Origin: DATKUK01 sp035530655
Lineage (GTDB): Bacteria > Planctomycetota > Phycisphaerae > UBA1845 > DATKUK01
DNA: 64,000 bases
Direction: 5' to 3'
Assembly (NCBI GenBank): GCA_035530655.1
Contig: DATKUK010000012.1
Coordinates: forward strand, 1-64,000
Part shown: piece after piece, positions 49,895 through 58,577 of the stretch
How positions within the stretch are numbered: position 1 is the first letter of the stretch
Layout of the letters: the number at the start of each line of letters is the position of its first letter
Translations under genes and position numbers: made by a program
Notes under the pieces: generated by a model
Databases searched by the model: none
Told to the model about the DNA's origin: nothing
The model's input: the letters and a program-made list of their open reading frames with translations, nothing else

Positions 49895-50797
49895 ATGGCC
49901 GACGTCCGCGTCGCGCAGGATCGCGCGGCCGACATCCTGACGAAGTATCGCCAACTCGTCGAGCCGGCGCTGGCGCAGTACCTTGAGCCGCCGGCGGACG
50001 TGCCGGCGCAACTCGCCGAGGCCATGCGTTACAGCGTGATGTCGGGTGGCAAGCGTTTGCGGCCCGCGCTGGTTTTGGCGGCATGCGAGTTGTGTGGCGG
50101 CTCGGCGGAGCAGGCCCTGCCGGCGGCGGTGGCGGTCGAGTGCGTTCACGCTTTCTCGCTGGTCCACGACGATCTGCCGGCCCTGGATGACGATGATTTG
50201 CGGCGCGGTCGGGCCACGGTACACAAGGTGTACGGAGAAGCGATGGCTCTGCTGGCCGGCGATGCGCTGCTGACACGGGCGTTTGAGATCCTCACGGAGC
50301 ATGTGGAGGCGGCTGACGTGTCGTCGCGTCTGTGCGGGGAATTGGCGGCGGCGGTGGGTTGGCGGGGCATGATCGCCGGGCAGGTAGCCGATTGGGAGGG
50401 CCAGAACCGCTCCCCCGACCGGGAGTTGGTCGACTATATTCACCGATACAAGACAGGGCGGTTGATACGTTGTGCCTGTCGGATGGGAGCGCTGTCGGGC
50501 AGGGCCGATGCCCGCTCTCTGGCGGCGGTCAGCCGCTTCGGCGAGCACCTGGGACTGGCGTTCCAGATCACCGATGACCTGCTGGACGCCACCGGCAGTG
50601 CTGAGCAGGTGGGCAAGCGTACGGGCAAGGATGCCGAGGCGGGTAAACAAACCTATCCCCAGATCGTAGGAATTGATGGCAGCCGCTCGGCGGCGGAGCG
50701 GGAAACCGCTTCGGCGGTAGCGGCGCTCGAGCCGACGGGGTCGCGAGCCGAGCCGCTGGCACGCCTGGCCCGCTTTGTGCTCGGCCGGGCGAGCTAG
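49895..50797 (+). CDS. ispA: Polyprenyl diphosphate synthase (farnesyl/geranylgeranyl type)
   Basis: The 300-aa prenyltransferase shows SGGKRLRPALVLAA, the first Asp-rich motif in HDDLPALDDDDLRRG, KVYGEAMALLAGDALL, and the second Asp-rich motif in FQITDDLLDAT with GKDAEAGKQTYP. It condenses IPP with allylic diphosphates in the cytoplasm. It precedes dxs by 21 bp, a common isoprenoid pairing. Chain length is not certain; the gene symbol reflects the neighbourhood. The ribosome site is GGAGG about 7 bases before the ATG. Confidence 0.92.
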   Translation: MADVRVAQDRAADILTKYRQLVEPALAQYLEPPADVPAQLAEAMRYSVMSGGKRLRPALVLAACELCGGSAEQALPAAVAVECVHAFSLVHDDLPALDDDDLRRGRATVHKVYGEAMALLAGDALLTRAFEILTEHVEAADVSSRLCGELAAAVGWRGMIAGQVADWEGQNRSPDRELVDYIHRYKTGRLIRCACRMGALSGRADARSLAAVSRFGEHLGLAFQITDDLLDATGSAEQVGKRTGKDAEAGKQTYPQIVGIDGSRSAAERETASAVAALEPTGSRAEPLARLARFVLGRAS

Positions 50798-50821
50798 CTG
50801 GGTCTGGGTGGAAATCAAGTG

Positions 50822-52765
50822 ATGTCGGGATTGTTGGATCAGATCAAGTCGCCTGCTGACCTGAAGGTTACGCCGGTGAGCCGAATGGGCGAACTGGCCG
50901 AGGAGATCCGCCAGCGCATCATCAGGACCGTGGGCAGGAACGGCGGGCATCTGGCCAGCAACCTGGGGATTGTGGAACTGACGCTTGCCCTGCACTACTG
51001 CTTCGACTTCTCGCAGGACCGGCTATTATGGGACGTGGGCCATCAGTGCTATCCGCACAAACTGCTAACCGGCCGGGCCGACCGCTTCGACCAGCTCAGG
51101 CAGGCCGGCGGGCTCAGCGGTTTTCCCAGCACTTCTGAGAGTCCCTACGATCAGTTCGACGTGGGCCATGCCGGCACGGCGGTGGCTACGGCCGTGGGGC
51201 TGGCGAGGGGCGACCAACTGACCGGGGGGGCGAGCCGAGTGGTGGCTGTGGTAGGCGATGCCAGCATCGTCAACGGCTTGGCGTTTGAGGGGCTCAATGA
51301 GGCCGGCACGCTGAAGCGACAGCTTTTGGTCGTTCTAAACGACAATTCCATGAGTATTGCCCCGACGCGGGGCGGTTTGGCCGAGCACTTGGCAAAGTTT
51401 CGCGTTAGCGGTCGCTACGAGGAGGTCAAACGTCGGGCGAAGTCGCTGCTAACTCGCATTCCGGTGCTGGGTAAGGGCGTCTACGACGCGCTGGATCACC
51501 TGAAGGAAGGCATCAAGGCGACGGTCTCGCCGCACCAGGTCTTCGAGCAGATGGGGCTGATTTACGTCGGCCCGACCGACGGGCACGATACGGCCCACCT
51601 GATCGAGCTGCTACGGTTGTTGCGTCAAGTGGACCATCCGGTGCTGTTGCACGTGCACACGCAGAAGGGGCGTGGCTGCCCCTGGGCGATCGACGACCCG
51701 ACCACGTTCCACAGCCCCAGTGGGTTCGAAGTGGCCAACGGCAAGGTCAGCGTCGGGCGAAGTGCGGGCAGGACGTGGACCAAGGCCTTCGGCGAGTACG
51801 CGGTCGAGTTGGCCCGCCGCGACGAGCGGGTGGTCGCCCTGACGGCGGCCATGCCTGATGGTACGGGCTTGGCGAAGTTCGCCGAGCAGTTTCCGTCGCG
51901 TTTTTTCGACTGCGGCATCGCCGAGGGCTGCACGGTGGACGTGGCGGCCGGTCTGGCCAAGACGGGGCTGAGGCCGGTCGTGGCCATGTACTCCACCTTT
52001 CTCCAACGGGCGTTCGATCAGGTGTACCAAGAGGTGGTGTTGCAGAAGTTGCCGGTGGTATTCTGCATTGATCGGGCCGGCTTGGTCGGCGGCGACGGCG
52101 CGGTGCATCAGGGCTTTCTGGATATTAGCTGCCTGCGATGCTTTCCCAATATGGTATTGATGGCGCCGGCAGACGAAAGCGAGCTGCGCGGGGCGCTCGA
52201 CTTGGCGTTGACGCTGTCGGTGCCGTCGGCGATCCGGTACCCACGGGACGTGCTGCCTGAATGGGTCGCCGAGGCCGAGCCCATGCGCCTCGGGCGGTCG
52301 CGCCGCGTGCGGGATGGCTCGGACGCTACCATTGTCGGATACGGAGCGGTTGTGTCTGCGGCGGTTCAGGCAGCCGAATTGCTGGCTTTGGAGGGGATCG
52401 AGGTGGGCGTGATCAGCGCTCGTTTTGCGCGTCCGCTGGACGAGCAGATGCTGCGCGTTTTGCTGTCGCCGTCTGAGCCGGTTCTTACCGTAGAGGATCA
52501 CACTGTGGCCGGCGGTTTTGGATCGGCGGTGTTGGAGGCGGGGCGGCGCCTGGGGCTGGATCTGGCCAACGTCTTCTGTGCAGGCATGCCAGCCGATCGC
52601 TTCGTGGCGCACGGCTCGCGGGCCGGGCAGTTGGCGGAGGTAGGGCTCGACACGGTGGGCATTGCCGGTCGAGCGCGGGAGCTGGTCAAGGCGCACAGGG
52701 ACGCGGGCAGGATCGTCGGGGTTCTTCGATCGGATCGGGTCGGTTCGGGACAGGCAGTGGGATGA
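50822..52765 (+). CDS. dxs: 1-deoxy-D-xylulose-5-phosphate synthase
   Basis: The 647-aa enzyme has the thiamine-diphosphate signatures: GGHLASNLGIVELTLALHY, LLWDVGHQCYPHKLLTGR, and GDASIVNGLAFEGLNEAGTL with the ThDP-Mg motif ending at VLNDNSMSIAPTRGG. The transketolase Pyr domain (FFDCGIAEGCTVDVAAGLAK) and C-terminal transketolase domain follow. It makes DXP from pyruvate and glyceraldehyde 3-phosphate, the first step of the MEP isoprenoid pathway. The stop overlaps nadK by 4 bases (ATGA). ATG 50822 is in frame with a GTG one codon upstream. Confidence 0.96.
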   Translation: MSGLLDQIKSPADLKVTPVSRMGELAEEIRQRIIRTVGRNGGHLASNLGIVELTLALHYCFDFSQDRLLWDVGHQCYPHKLLTGRADRFDQLRQAGGLSGFPSTSESPYDQFDVGHAGTAVATAVGLARGDQLTGGASRVVAVVGDASIVNGLAFEGLNEAGTLKRQLLVVLNDNSMSIAPTRGGLAEHLAKFRVSGRYEEVKRRAKSLLTRIPVLGKGVYDALDHLKEGIKATVSPHQVFEQMGLIYVGPTDGHDTAHLIELLRLLRQVDHPVLLHVHTQKGRGCPWAIDDPTTFHSPSGFEVANGKVSVGRSAGRTWTKAFGEYAVELARRDERVVALTAAMPDGTGLAKFAEQFPSRFFDCGIAEGCTVDVAAGLAKTGLRPVVAMYSTFLQRAFDQVYQEVVLQKLPVVFCIDRAGLVGGDGAVHQGFLDISCLRCFPNMVLMAPADESELRGALDLALTLSVPSAIRYPRDVLPEWVAEAEPMRLGRSRRVRDGSDATIVGYGAVVSAAVQAAELLALEGIEVGVISARFARPLDEQMLRVLLSPSEPVLTVEDHTVAGGFGSAVLEAGRRLGLDLANVFCAGMPADRFVAHGSRAGQLAEVGLDTVGIAGRARELVKAHRDAGRIVGVLRSDRVGSGQAVG

Positions 52766-53631
52766 AACCGTCAGAGGGTTCGGTGTCGCGGCGGGCGAGA
52801 GTTCTGCTCGTTGCAGACCCGCGCCGGCAGCACGTTGGGGAGGCTTCCGCGCGTCTGCAAGAGGCCTTGCGCGGCAAAGCAGACGTTGCGCAGTTGGCGT
52901 GGTCCAAGCAGACCGAGCGTATCGACGGGAAGGGAGTCGACCTTCTGGTCGTTCTCGGAGGTGATGGAACGATTCTGTCGGTGGCGCGGGCGCTGGGTGA
53001 CCAACAGGTGCCCGTAGCGGGTGTGAACGTCGGCAAACTGGGGTTCCTGGCCGAATTCTCCGTCGACGGTTTGATCCGTTGCTTCGACCAGTTGGCGGCC
53101 GACGGCTGTCACGTCGGGCGACGTATGATGTTGGACGTGCGCAGTTGCCCCAAGAGTGGGCAGGGCTTTGTCAGCCTGGCGGTCAACGACTGTGTGATCC
53201 AGGCGGGTCCGCCCTTTCGTATGATCGAGTTGTCGATCGACGTTGACGGCCAGCACCTTACGGACGTGGCAGGCGACGGTCTGATTGTCGCCACGCCCAG
53301 CGGATCGACGGCCCACAACATGTCGGCGGGCGGTCCGATCGTCGAGGCCGGGGTGGACGCGTTCTGTCTCACGCCGATCTGTCCGCACTCGCTGACGCAT
53401 CGGCCGGTGGTGGTGGCCGCTGACCATGAGATTGAGGTCGTCGTCAACCATGCCAATAAGGAGACGACGGCTATCGTGGACGGACAATTCAGCACGTCTC
53501 TTGCCGGAGGCGATCGGCTGCTCATCCGTCGCGCGAAACAGACCCTTCTTTTGGTCCGCAATCCAGAGCAGACGCGATGGCGTACGCTGGTCACCAAACT
53601 GAAGTGGGGGCTGCTGCCAACCGACGAGTGA
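52762..53631 (+). CDS. nadK: NAD kinase
   Basis: The 289-aa protein has LLVVLGGDGTILSVARAL (GGDG), VAGVNVGKLGFLAEF, the conserved AVNDCVI segment and DGLIVATPSGSTAHNMSAGG (usually PTGSTAY). It phosphorylates NAD to NADP. It is translationally coupled to dxs; NADPH is used by later MEP-pathway enzymes, so the pairing is sensible. Its C-terminus (RRAKQTLLLVRNPEQTRW) is normal. Confidence 0.95.
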   Translation: MKPSEGSVSRRARVLLVADPRRQHVGEASARLQEALRGKADVAQLAWSKQTERIDGKGVDLLVVLGGDGTILSVARALGDQQVPVAGVNVGKLGFLAEFSVDGLIRCFDQLAADGCHVGRRMMLDVRSCPKSGQGFVSLAVNDCVIQAGPPFRMIELSIDVDGQHLTDVAGDGLIVATPSGSTAHNMSAGGPIVEAGVDAFCLTPICPHSLTHRPVVVAADHEIEVVVNHANKETTAIVDGQFSTSLAGGDRLLIRRAKQTLLLVRNPEQTRWRTLVTKLKWGLLPTDE

Positions 53632-53713
53632 TGCGTCGAACCTGCCGGCAGCGCGGGCCGAAGCTCAGCCTTCGTGATAGAATCGGGCGTCGCTGGGACG
53701 ACGAGAGGTCGAC

Positions 53714-55789
53714 ATGGGTGCGTTCGAGCTGACGACCGACATGCAACCTCGGGGCGATCAGCCTCAGGCCATCGAGCAACTGGTCGACGGTTTTGCCTCG
53801 GGCAGGCGTTGCCAGACGCTGCTGGGGGTGACCGGCTCGGGCAAGACGTTCACCATGGCCCACGTCATCCGGCAGCTCGGCAGGCCTGCATTGGTGATCA
53901 GCCACAACAAGACGCTGGCGGCCCAGCTCTACGAGGAATTCCGCGAGCTCTTCGCTCACAATGCGGTGCATTACTTCGTCAGCTATTACGATTACTATCA
54001 GCCCGAGGCCTACATTCCTCAGCGCGACATCTACATCGAGAAGGACGCGTCGCGGAACGACGATCTCGATCGGCTGCGCCTGGCGACCACCAGTTCACTG
54101 GTTTCGCGCCGCGACGTGATCATCGTCGCCAGCGTCTCGTGCATCTTCGGGCTCGGCTCACCGGAAGACTACAAATCGAGTGTCGTCGAGGTGAAGGTGG
54201 GCCAGACCATCGAACGCGATGAACTGCTGCGGCGTCTGGTCGAGCTTCAATATGCCCGCAACGATGTGGATCTGAAGCGCGGCACGTTCCGGGCGCGGGG
54301 CGATTGCGTGGAGCTGCATCCAGCTTATGAACAGTTCGTCTACCGCTTCGAGATGTGGGGCGATCAGATTGAGAAGATCGAGCTGGTCAACCCGCTAACC
54401 TCCGAGACGTTGGCGGCGGAAGACCAGGTGTTCATCTACCCCGCGGTGCACTACGTGATGCCGGAAGATCGCATCCAGCACGCGGTAGACTCCATTCGTG
54501 CCGAGCTGGACGAGCGACTGGCGGAGCTGAACAGCCAGGGCAAGCTGCTGGAGGCGCAGCGCCTGGCGGCTCGAACGAAATACGACATCGAGATGATTCT
54601 CGAGGTGGGATACTGCTCGGGCATCGAGAATTACTCGCGGCATCTGGCGGGCACGCCGCCCGGCGCCAAGCCCTACACGCTGATCGATTACTTCCCCAAG
54701 GACTTTCTGCTTATCGTGGACGAATCGCATGCGACGATCCCGCAGATTCGGGCCATGTATGCCGGCGACCGATCGCGCAAGGAGGTGCTGGTCGAGCACG
54801 GCTTCCGCCTGCCGAGTTGTCTGGACAATCGGCCCATGCGTTTCGAGGAGTTCGAGGGCATGTGGCACCAGGTTGTGTTCGTCAGCGCCACGCCGGCCCC
54901 CTATGAACTCGAGCTGTGTCGTGGCGAGGTGGTCGAGCAGATCATTCGTCCTACCGGTCTGGTCGATCCGCAGATCGGGGTCAGGCCGGCCCGCGGGCAG
55001 GTGGCCGACCTTCTCGAACAGACCACCAAGCGCGTAGCCGCCGGCGAGCGGGTGCTGATCACCACACTGACCAAGCGCCTGGCGGAGGATCTGGCCACGT
55101 ACATCCAGCAGCGGCAGGTCCGCTGTCGCTATCTACACAGCGAAATTGACACCATCGAGCGCGTCGAGATCCTGCGGTCGCTGCGCGAGGGCAAGTTCGA
55201 CGTGCTGGTGGGCGTGAACCTGCTGCGGGAGGGGCTGGACCTGCCGGAGGTTTCGCTGGTGGCCATTCTCGACGCCGACAAAGAGGGGTTCCTGCGGAGC
55301 GAAACGTCGCTGATCCAGACGATCGGGCGGTGTGCTCGCAACGTGAATGCCGAAGTCCTGCTGTACGCCGATACCGTGACCAATTCGATGCAGCGGGCCA
55401 TCGACGAGACGGACCGCCGTCGAAAAATCCAGTTGGCGTACAACAAGGAGCACCACATCAAGCCGGAGACGATTCGCAAGGCCATCCGCACCGGTCTGGA
55501 GTCGGAGATTCAGGCCCGCCGCGTGGCCCGCGAAGCCGTCCGCGCCTCGGAAGATCAGTACAGCCAGCAAGAGCTGATTGCAATGCTGGAGAAGGAGATG
55601 TTTGAGGCGGCCGAGGCGATGGAATTTGAGAAGGCCGCGGTCATCCGCGATCGCATCAAGCAACTCAAAGAGCAGCCCGAGTTGGTCGCCATCGGTGGTG
55701 AGTCGCTGCCGAGCGAGACAGACCCAAGCGCCGCCGGCAATCCCAGTCGTCCCGGGAAGCGCCGATCGCGAAAGAACCGCTCGCGCTAG
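53714..55789 (+). CDS. uvrB: Excinuclease ABC subunit B
   Basis: The 691-aa protein carries Walker A GVTGSGKTFTMAHVI, the beta-hairpin region VSYYDYYQPEAYIPQRDIYI, helicase motifs (IVDESHATIPQIRAMY, FVSATPAPYE) and LREGLDLPEVSLVAILDADK. A C-terminal UVR domain (MLEKEMFEAAEAMEFEKAAV) ends the protein. It is the damage-verification helicase-like subunit that loads with UvrA and recruits UvrC. GAGAGGTCGAC precedes ATG 53714. The length is normal and all helicase motifs look intact. Confidence 0.97.
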   Translation: MGAFELTTDMQPRGDQPQAIEQLVDGFASGRRCQTLLGVTGSGKTFTMAHVIRQLGRPALVISHNKTLAAQLYEEFRELFAHNAVHYFVSYYDYYQPEAYIPQRDIYIEKDASRNDDLDRLRLATTSSLVSRRDVIIVASVSCIFGLGSPEDYKSSVVEVKVGQTIERDELLRRLVELQYARNDVDLKRGTFRARGDCVELHPAYEQFVYRFEMWGDQIEKIELVNPLTSETLAAEDQVFIYPAVHYVMPEDRIQHAVDSIRAELDERLAELNSQGKLLEAQRLAARTKYDIEMILEVGYCSGIENYSRHLAGTPPGAKPYTLIDYFPKDFLLIVDESHATIPQIRAMYAGDRSRKEVLVEHGFRLPSCLDNRPMRFEEFEGMWHQVVFVSATPAPYELELCRGEVVEQIIRPTGLVDPQIGVRPARGQVADLLEQTTKRVAAGERVLITTLTKRLAEDLATYIQQRQVRCRYLHSEIDTIERVEILRSLREGKFDVLVGVNLLREGLDLPEVSLVAILDADKEGFLRSETSLIQTIGRCARNVNAEVLLYADTVTNSMQRAIDETDRRRKIQLAYNKEHHIKPETIRKAIRTGLESEIQARRVAREAVRASEDQYSQQELIAMLEKEMFEAAEAMEFEKAAVIRDRIKQLKEQPELVAIGGESLPSETDPSAAGNPSRPGKRRSRKNRSR

Positions 55790-55832
55790 TCCGGCAAGCG
55801 GGGCGCCGAGGCCCTTTTTTGAAAGAACGCGA

Positions 55833-56750
55833 ATGAGCCAGCAAGACGTGTCGCACAGTCTTCCGCCCGGGATCGACTTGGATCGGTTTGCGTCGCTGAT
55901 TGAGTTGGCCTGCACCGAGGACCTGGCCGAACGTGGGGATATCACGTCGAAGGCGATTGACCTGCCGGAGGAACCGCAACAGTACGCCCTGGTGGCGCGG
56001 CAGAAGGGCGTTTTCTGCGGCAAGGGCGTGCTTGCCTTTCTTCTGGGCAGACTCGCGCCTCAGGCGCGAATCACGAGCATGATGGCAGGCGAGGACGGCT
56101 TGTCGGTCGAGCCGGGCACGCAAATTGCCGTGATGGAGTGTCCACCGGTGCCCATGCTGTCAGCCGAGCGCACGTTGTTGAACTTCCTTCAGCGGCTGAG
56201 CGGCGTGGCGACGCTGACGGCTCGCTACGTGGCGGCTATAGTCGGCACCGGTGCGAAGATCTACGACACGCGCAAGACGGTTCCCGGCTGGCGCGAGTTG
56301 GACAAGTACGCCGTACGCTGTGGCGGCGGCTGCAACCATCGTGTGGGGCTGTTCGACGCGGTGCTGTTGAAGGACAATCACCTTGCCGGGGTGTCGGCCG
56401 ATCGGCTTGCGGAGGTGGTCGGACAAGTGGTCGAACGGACGCGTCGGCTGAATCCGCCGCCGCAGTTCGTTGAGGTCGAGGTGGACAACCTGGCGCAGTT
56501 GGCGGCCCTGCTTCAAGTGGGCGGCATCGACGTGTTGCTGCTGGACAACTTCTCGCCGGACGATCTGCGCCGGGCCGTGCAACTGCGGGACCGGGCGGCG
56601 CTGGACGTACGCATCGAACTGGAGGCGTCGGGGGGCATCTCACTGGAGACCGTCGCGGCCATCGCCCGCACCGGCGTGGAAAGAATCTCGGTGGGTGCGC
56701 TAACACACTCGGCTGCGGCGCTCGATTTGGCGCTGGACAAGCTCGACTGA
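55833..56750 (+). CDS. nadC: Nicotinate-nucleotide pyrophosphorylase (quinolinate phosphoribosyltransferase)
   Basis: The 305-aa enzyme shows EDLAERGDITSKAI, TLLNFLQRLSGVATLTARYV, YDTRKTVPGWRELDKYAVRC, the GGGCNHRVGLFDAVLLKDNH active-site block, and LEASGGISLETVAAIARTGV near the end, all diagnostic of NadC. It converts quinolinate and PRPP to NaMN, the substrate of NadD at 48.1 kb. Start ATG 55833 is chosen by homology; the open frame upstream overlaps uvrB and has no family signature. Confidence 0.96.
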   Translation: MSQQDVSHSLPPGIDLDRFASLIELACTEDLAERGDITSKAIDLPEEPQQYALVARQKGVFCGKGVLAFLLGRLAPQARITSMMAGEDGLSVEPGTQIAVMECPPVPMLSAERTLLNFLQRLSGVATLTARYVAAIVGTGAKIYDTRKTVPGWRELDKYAVRCGGGCNHRVGLFDAVLLKDNHLAGVSADRLAEVVGQVVERTRRLNPPPQFVEVEVDNLAQLAALLQVGGIDVLLLDNFSPDDLRRAVQLRDRAALDVRIELEASGGISLETVAAIARTGVERISVGALTHSAAALDLALDKLD

Positions 56751-56831
56751 CCAGAACCGACATTCATCCGGGCGCACTGCAAGCGTCGAACCCTTACACA
56801 AGAGGTCTTTGCAGGTGCGATGCCTCAGCGG

Positions 56832-57230
56832 CTAGTGGTCTTCGTCGTCGAGCAGTGTTCGGATCTGGTTCAGCAGTTCGTCCGGCTCGACGGGCTTGCG
56901 GAGAAACGCGTCGAGCATCAGATCCTGGCGGTCTTTGGCGGGCTCGAACTGGCCGCCCAGGCGCTGTTCGATACTGGTCAGCATGATCATGGGCGTCTTG
57001 GCGGTCTTGGGCTTGTTGCGAAGGTGATAGATCAATTCGAAACCTTCGGTCAGCGTGCTCATCATCGCGTCGATGAGGAAGAGGTCGTAGCTGCGGCCTT
57101 GCTCGATGAGCTCGACGGCTTCGGTACCGTTGCTGGCTACCTCGACAGCGTATCCGTTGGCCTCCAGCAGTGTTTGGGTGGCCAGGACAAAATCCGGGTC
57201 GTCGTCGATCAGCAGGATGCGCTTAGCCAT
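56832..57230 (-). CDS. Stand-alone response regulator receiver protein
   Basis: The 132-aa protein is a single receiver domain: acidic pocket ILLIDDDPDFVLATQTLLEA, phospho-acceptor Asp in YDLFLIDAMMSTLTEGFEL, the Thr/Ser switch MIMLTSIEQRLGG and Lys in AFLRKPVEPDELL. No output domain. It probably acts by protein contact downstream of a histidine kinase encoded elsewhere. The acceptor loop DAMMSTLTEG is longer than usual. The start at 57230 has GAGAGGCTC upstream. Confidence 0.9.
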   Translation of the reverse strand: MAKRILLIDDDPDFVLATQTLLEANGYAVEVASNGTEAVELIEQGRSYDLFLIDAMMSTLTEGFELIYHLRNKPKTAKTPMIMLTSIEQRLGGQFEPAKDRQDLMLDAFLRKPVEPDELLNQIRTLLDDEDH

Positions 57231-57355
57231 GAGCCTCTCCGTTTCGTGTGGCCTTTGGAAAACACGTGTCGGGCTGCCGGAGCGAATTATGGGCCGATCC
57301 GGGCCGCCACGCAAGCACCCGCGGCGACCGGACGACCGACTTCCGGCCGGCCGAC

Positions 57356-58372
57356 TTACGTTGAAGGCTTTGGCTCGACGCCGACTTGGACCGCGGGCAC
57401 GGTGACCTCGATCTTGCGCTGCACTTTCCTGCCGCCGGGCATGACGGCCTGCATCGTTACGGCGTAGGTGCCGGGCTGCGCGTAGGCATGCACGACCTCC
57501 GCTCCGCGCCCCGTGTTGCCGTCACCGAACCACCAGTAGCACGCCGCCGCGGGATGGCAGCGAGCCCGTGCCCGGATCGTGAGAGGCTCACCGTCGTATC
57601 CACGAATCGCGTCTACGAGAACCCATGGTTCGCGGGCCTGCTTGCGGAAGAAACCGTAGGCGATGTCCGGCCGGCGGCGGTGCCCACCCGTGATCTCGCG
57701 GCGATGGACGTTCATGTCCTCTCGGCGCAGCCACTGAATACACTTCTCCGCGTGCGACTTCAGCAGGTCGGTCGCACCGAAGAAAACCAGAATCGGTTGC
57801 TGGCGGTCGAGGTGGGGCATCACCGGCGAGAGGTATCGCTCGTTGAAATTTCCCTCGCGAATGGCCAGGGCCCGAAAGACGTCAGGATTCCGCAGGCCGG
57901 TGAACAGCACGGCGTAGCCCCCGGCCGACCACCCGGTAAGAAAGACCTGTTCCTCGGCGACGCTGTAGGCGGCCTTGACGCGGCTGACGATCTCCAGAAT
58001 GACCGCCTCATCCTCAAGCTGGAGTTCGATCTGCTTGTCCGGCGTGCGAAACCATCCGGCATCCCCGCGTACCCCTTCCAGCTTCGGCGCGGCCACGATA
58101 AAACCGCGGCCCTCGGCCAGAGCAGCCCACTCCTTGGCCTGTGGACGCGCGTCATCATAGGGCCGCGTGCCGTGGCAGGTGACCACCAGCGGCCACGGCC
58201 TGTCGGGGTCGTAGGTGCTCGGCACGTACAGGAAGTATTCTCGCTGGGTTCCAAGGGTGTGCTCCTGCCGGATGGGAGCGGGGAAGTCCTGCGACTGACT
58301 GACCGGGCAGCCGCACCAGACGGCCAGGGAGACGATCAAGACGCCACGAGTAACGGGTCGGATCCACGACAT
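57356..58372 (-). CDS. Secreted esterase/depolymerase-like hydrolase with C-terminal PKD domain
   Basis: The 338-aa product has a lipoprotein-type signal (LIVSLAVWCGC). An alpha/beta-hydrolase follows with PWPLVVTCHGTRPYDD, nucleophile elbow FLTGWSAGGYAVLFTGL (GWSAG), an acid in VFFGATDLL and His in EITGGHRRRPDIA. It ends in a PKD-like beta domain (WWFGDGNTGRGAEVVHAYAQ). It resembles LpqC/PHB-depolymerase-type esterases; the substrate outside the cell is unknown. ATG 58372 overlaps no other gene. Confidence 0.83.
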   Translation of the reverse strand: MSWIRPVTRGVLIVSLAVWCGCPVSQSQDFPAPIRQEHTLGTQREYFLYVPSTYDPDRPWPLVVTCHGTRPYDDARPQAKEWAALAEGRGFIVAAPKLEGVRGDAGWFRTPDKQIELQLEDEAVILEIVSRVKAAYSVAEEQVFLTGWSAGGYAVLFTGLRNPDVFRALAIREGNFNERYLSPVMPHLDRQQPILVFFGATDLLKSHAEKCIQWLRREDMNVHRREITGGHRRRPDIAYGFFRKQAREPWVLVDAIRGYDGEPLTIRARARCHPAAACYWWFGDGNTGRGAEVVHAYAQPGTYAVTMQAVMPGGRKVQRKIEVTVPAVQVGVEPKPST

Positions 58373-58577
58373 TCCAAGTGTGCCTCTTTATCCAGGCGAT
58401 GGTTTGAGCCGACCCACCTTAGCATCGTCGCCGGCAAGAGTGAAGCACCCCGTAAGCTGCCCTCAGGGCGTGTGAATGGCTGGCCTGGTTCGTCTTGCCG
58501 CAAAGCCGCAACGGCGATGACCCGGTGCCGCATGTCGTATAGACTAGTGGTGACACGATTTGCAGGTAGGTGTGTCG

